The position numbers and the translations under genes are program-made. Of a stretch of DNA of 64,000 nucleotides, positions 63,505-64,000 are shown one piece after another. The notes below the pieces were generated by a model. It was not told where the DNA came from. It worked only from the letters and a program-made list of their open reading frames with translations, and ran no database searches. Position 1 is the stretch's first letter. Every line of letters starts with the position of its first letter. Origin of the DNA: Gilvimarinus agarilyticus (GTDB lineage: Bacteria > Pseudomonadota > Gammaproteobacteria > Pseudomonadales > Cellvibrionaceae); contig NZ_JXCJ01000001.1 in assembly GCF_000832015.1 (NCBI RefSeq), forward strand, positions 3,738,344-3,802,343, written 5' to 3'.

Positions 63505-64000
63505 TTACACTTGTTGCTTAGTTTCTGCCAAATTCACCAGCGGTGCCAATAAATAGGCCATCACAATACCCAGTAAAACCGTTAAGCCAAAACTGTGAAT
63601 TGCCGCCGTGGCCGAAAGAGCCAAAAGGCCAAACGATAACACGGTGGTTAAAGTGGATAAACCAATGGCCAACCGCGTACCTACCTGCTCCGAATGGGCC
63701 TCGCGTAAAAACAAGGTGTAATCAATACCAATACCCAGTACCAACAACAACGCCATTAGGTGAAACACATTTAATGCGTAACCCAACACACTAATAATGG
63801 CCAGCGCCAAAGTGCTAGCCAATGCCGGCGGCAAAATAACCCCCAGCGCCCCGCGCATTGTGTAACGACGCGCCAGCAAGACACCAATAATGACGTACGC
63901 AAGCAACAGCAAACCGGCGGCACTGTGTCGATAATGCGCTAGCAGTTGATCGGTGCGCGCTACCGGGTCCACCAGGCTCACCCCGTCAAGGCCCGCTAAA
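63505..64000 (-). CDS. MMPL-family exporter (C-terminal part)
   Basis: The last 165 residues of an RND/MMPL transporter, cut by the window edge; the frame remains open upstream of 63981. Five membrane helices are visible, including LALAIISVLGYALNVFHLMALLLVLGIGIDYTLFLRE, where the GIGIDY motif is the proton-relay signature. In aryl-polyene operons this protein exports the lipid product to the outer membrane together with LolA- and DUF3261-type proteins. Confidence 0.9.
   Translation of the reverse strand, partial: LAGLDGVSLVDPVARTDQLLAHYRHSAAGLLLLAYVIIGVLLARRYTMRGALGVILPPALASTLALAIISVLGYALNVFHLMALLLVLGIGIDYTLFLREAHSEQVGTRLAIGLSTLTTVLSFGLLALSATAAIHSFGLTVLLGIVMAYLLAPLVNLAETKQQV

Overview
The window looks like a chromosomal segment from a marine, polysaccharide-degrading gammaproteobacterium of the Cellvibrionaceae type (Saccharophagus/Teredinibacter/Simiduia-like). 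This rests on three things: large TonB-dependent receptors next to carbohydrate enzymes, lipoprotein CAZymes with poly-Ser/Gly and Pro-Glu linkers, and a multidomain CBM5/12-PKD-GH18 chitinase. The taxonomic placement is inference; no rRNA or tRNA gene was recognised.

Region 1 (1-16.4 kb) is a carbohydrate-uptake region. It starts with the 3' end of an FCD/GntR regulator, then a decayed copy of a CE2-type esterase. A 1000-residue TonB receptor, a sulfatase, a quinone-reductase-like enzyme and a xylose-isomerase-like TIM barrel follow on the plus strand. On the minus strand are a GMC oxidoreductase with its gluconate-dehydrogenase-subunit-3-like partner, an intact CE2-like esterase and a second large TonB receptor. 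Four copies of a LacI-type palindrome (consensus TGTAAYCGATTACA) lie upstream of the two receptors and the GMC operon, so these units are probably one regulon.

Region 2 (16.4-23.4 kb) holds an alpha/beta hydrolase with a beta-helix-like tail, a CPA2 cation/proton antiporter, an L-fuconate-dehydratase-like enolase-superfamily enzyme, an MscS channel and a small acidic lipoprotein.

Region 3 (23.7-34.5 kb) is a signalling operon: an NtrC-type sigma-54 activator, a free-standing histidine-phosphotransfer (DHp) protein, a CHASE3 kinase, a response regulator and a three-receiver hybrid kinase. Beside it are envelope/stress genes (DUF883, YqjE-type holin-III, DUF1328, AI-2E transporter, BON protein, ferritin-like protein). 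Several carry -24/-12 promoter candidates, so the activator may control them.

Region 4 (34.5-41.7 kb) contains djlA and a complete six-gene ebo operon in the order A-B-D-E-F-C, ending in a UbiA prenyltransferase. This is the most striking known-but-poorly-understood system here.

Region 5 (41.7-56.8 kb) contains a YidB-like protein, a beta-helix lipoprotein with a Pro-Glu repeat, a chitinase with a highly structured 5' leader, a GH10 xylanase lipoprotein, a TonB receptor with a PepSY membrane protein, SMR and TauE transporters, an exported glutaminase and a DcaP-like porin.

Region 6 (56.9-64 kb) is the 3' half of an aryl-polyene-type lipid/pigment operon: an MMPL exporter (cut by the window edge), a flavin oxidoreductase, a DUF3261 lipoprotein, a ketosynthase, a dehydratase, a ketoreductase and two tandem ketosynthases. 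The genes overlap or nearly abut.
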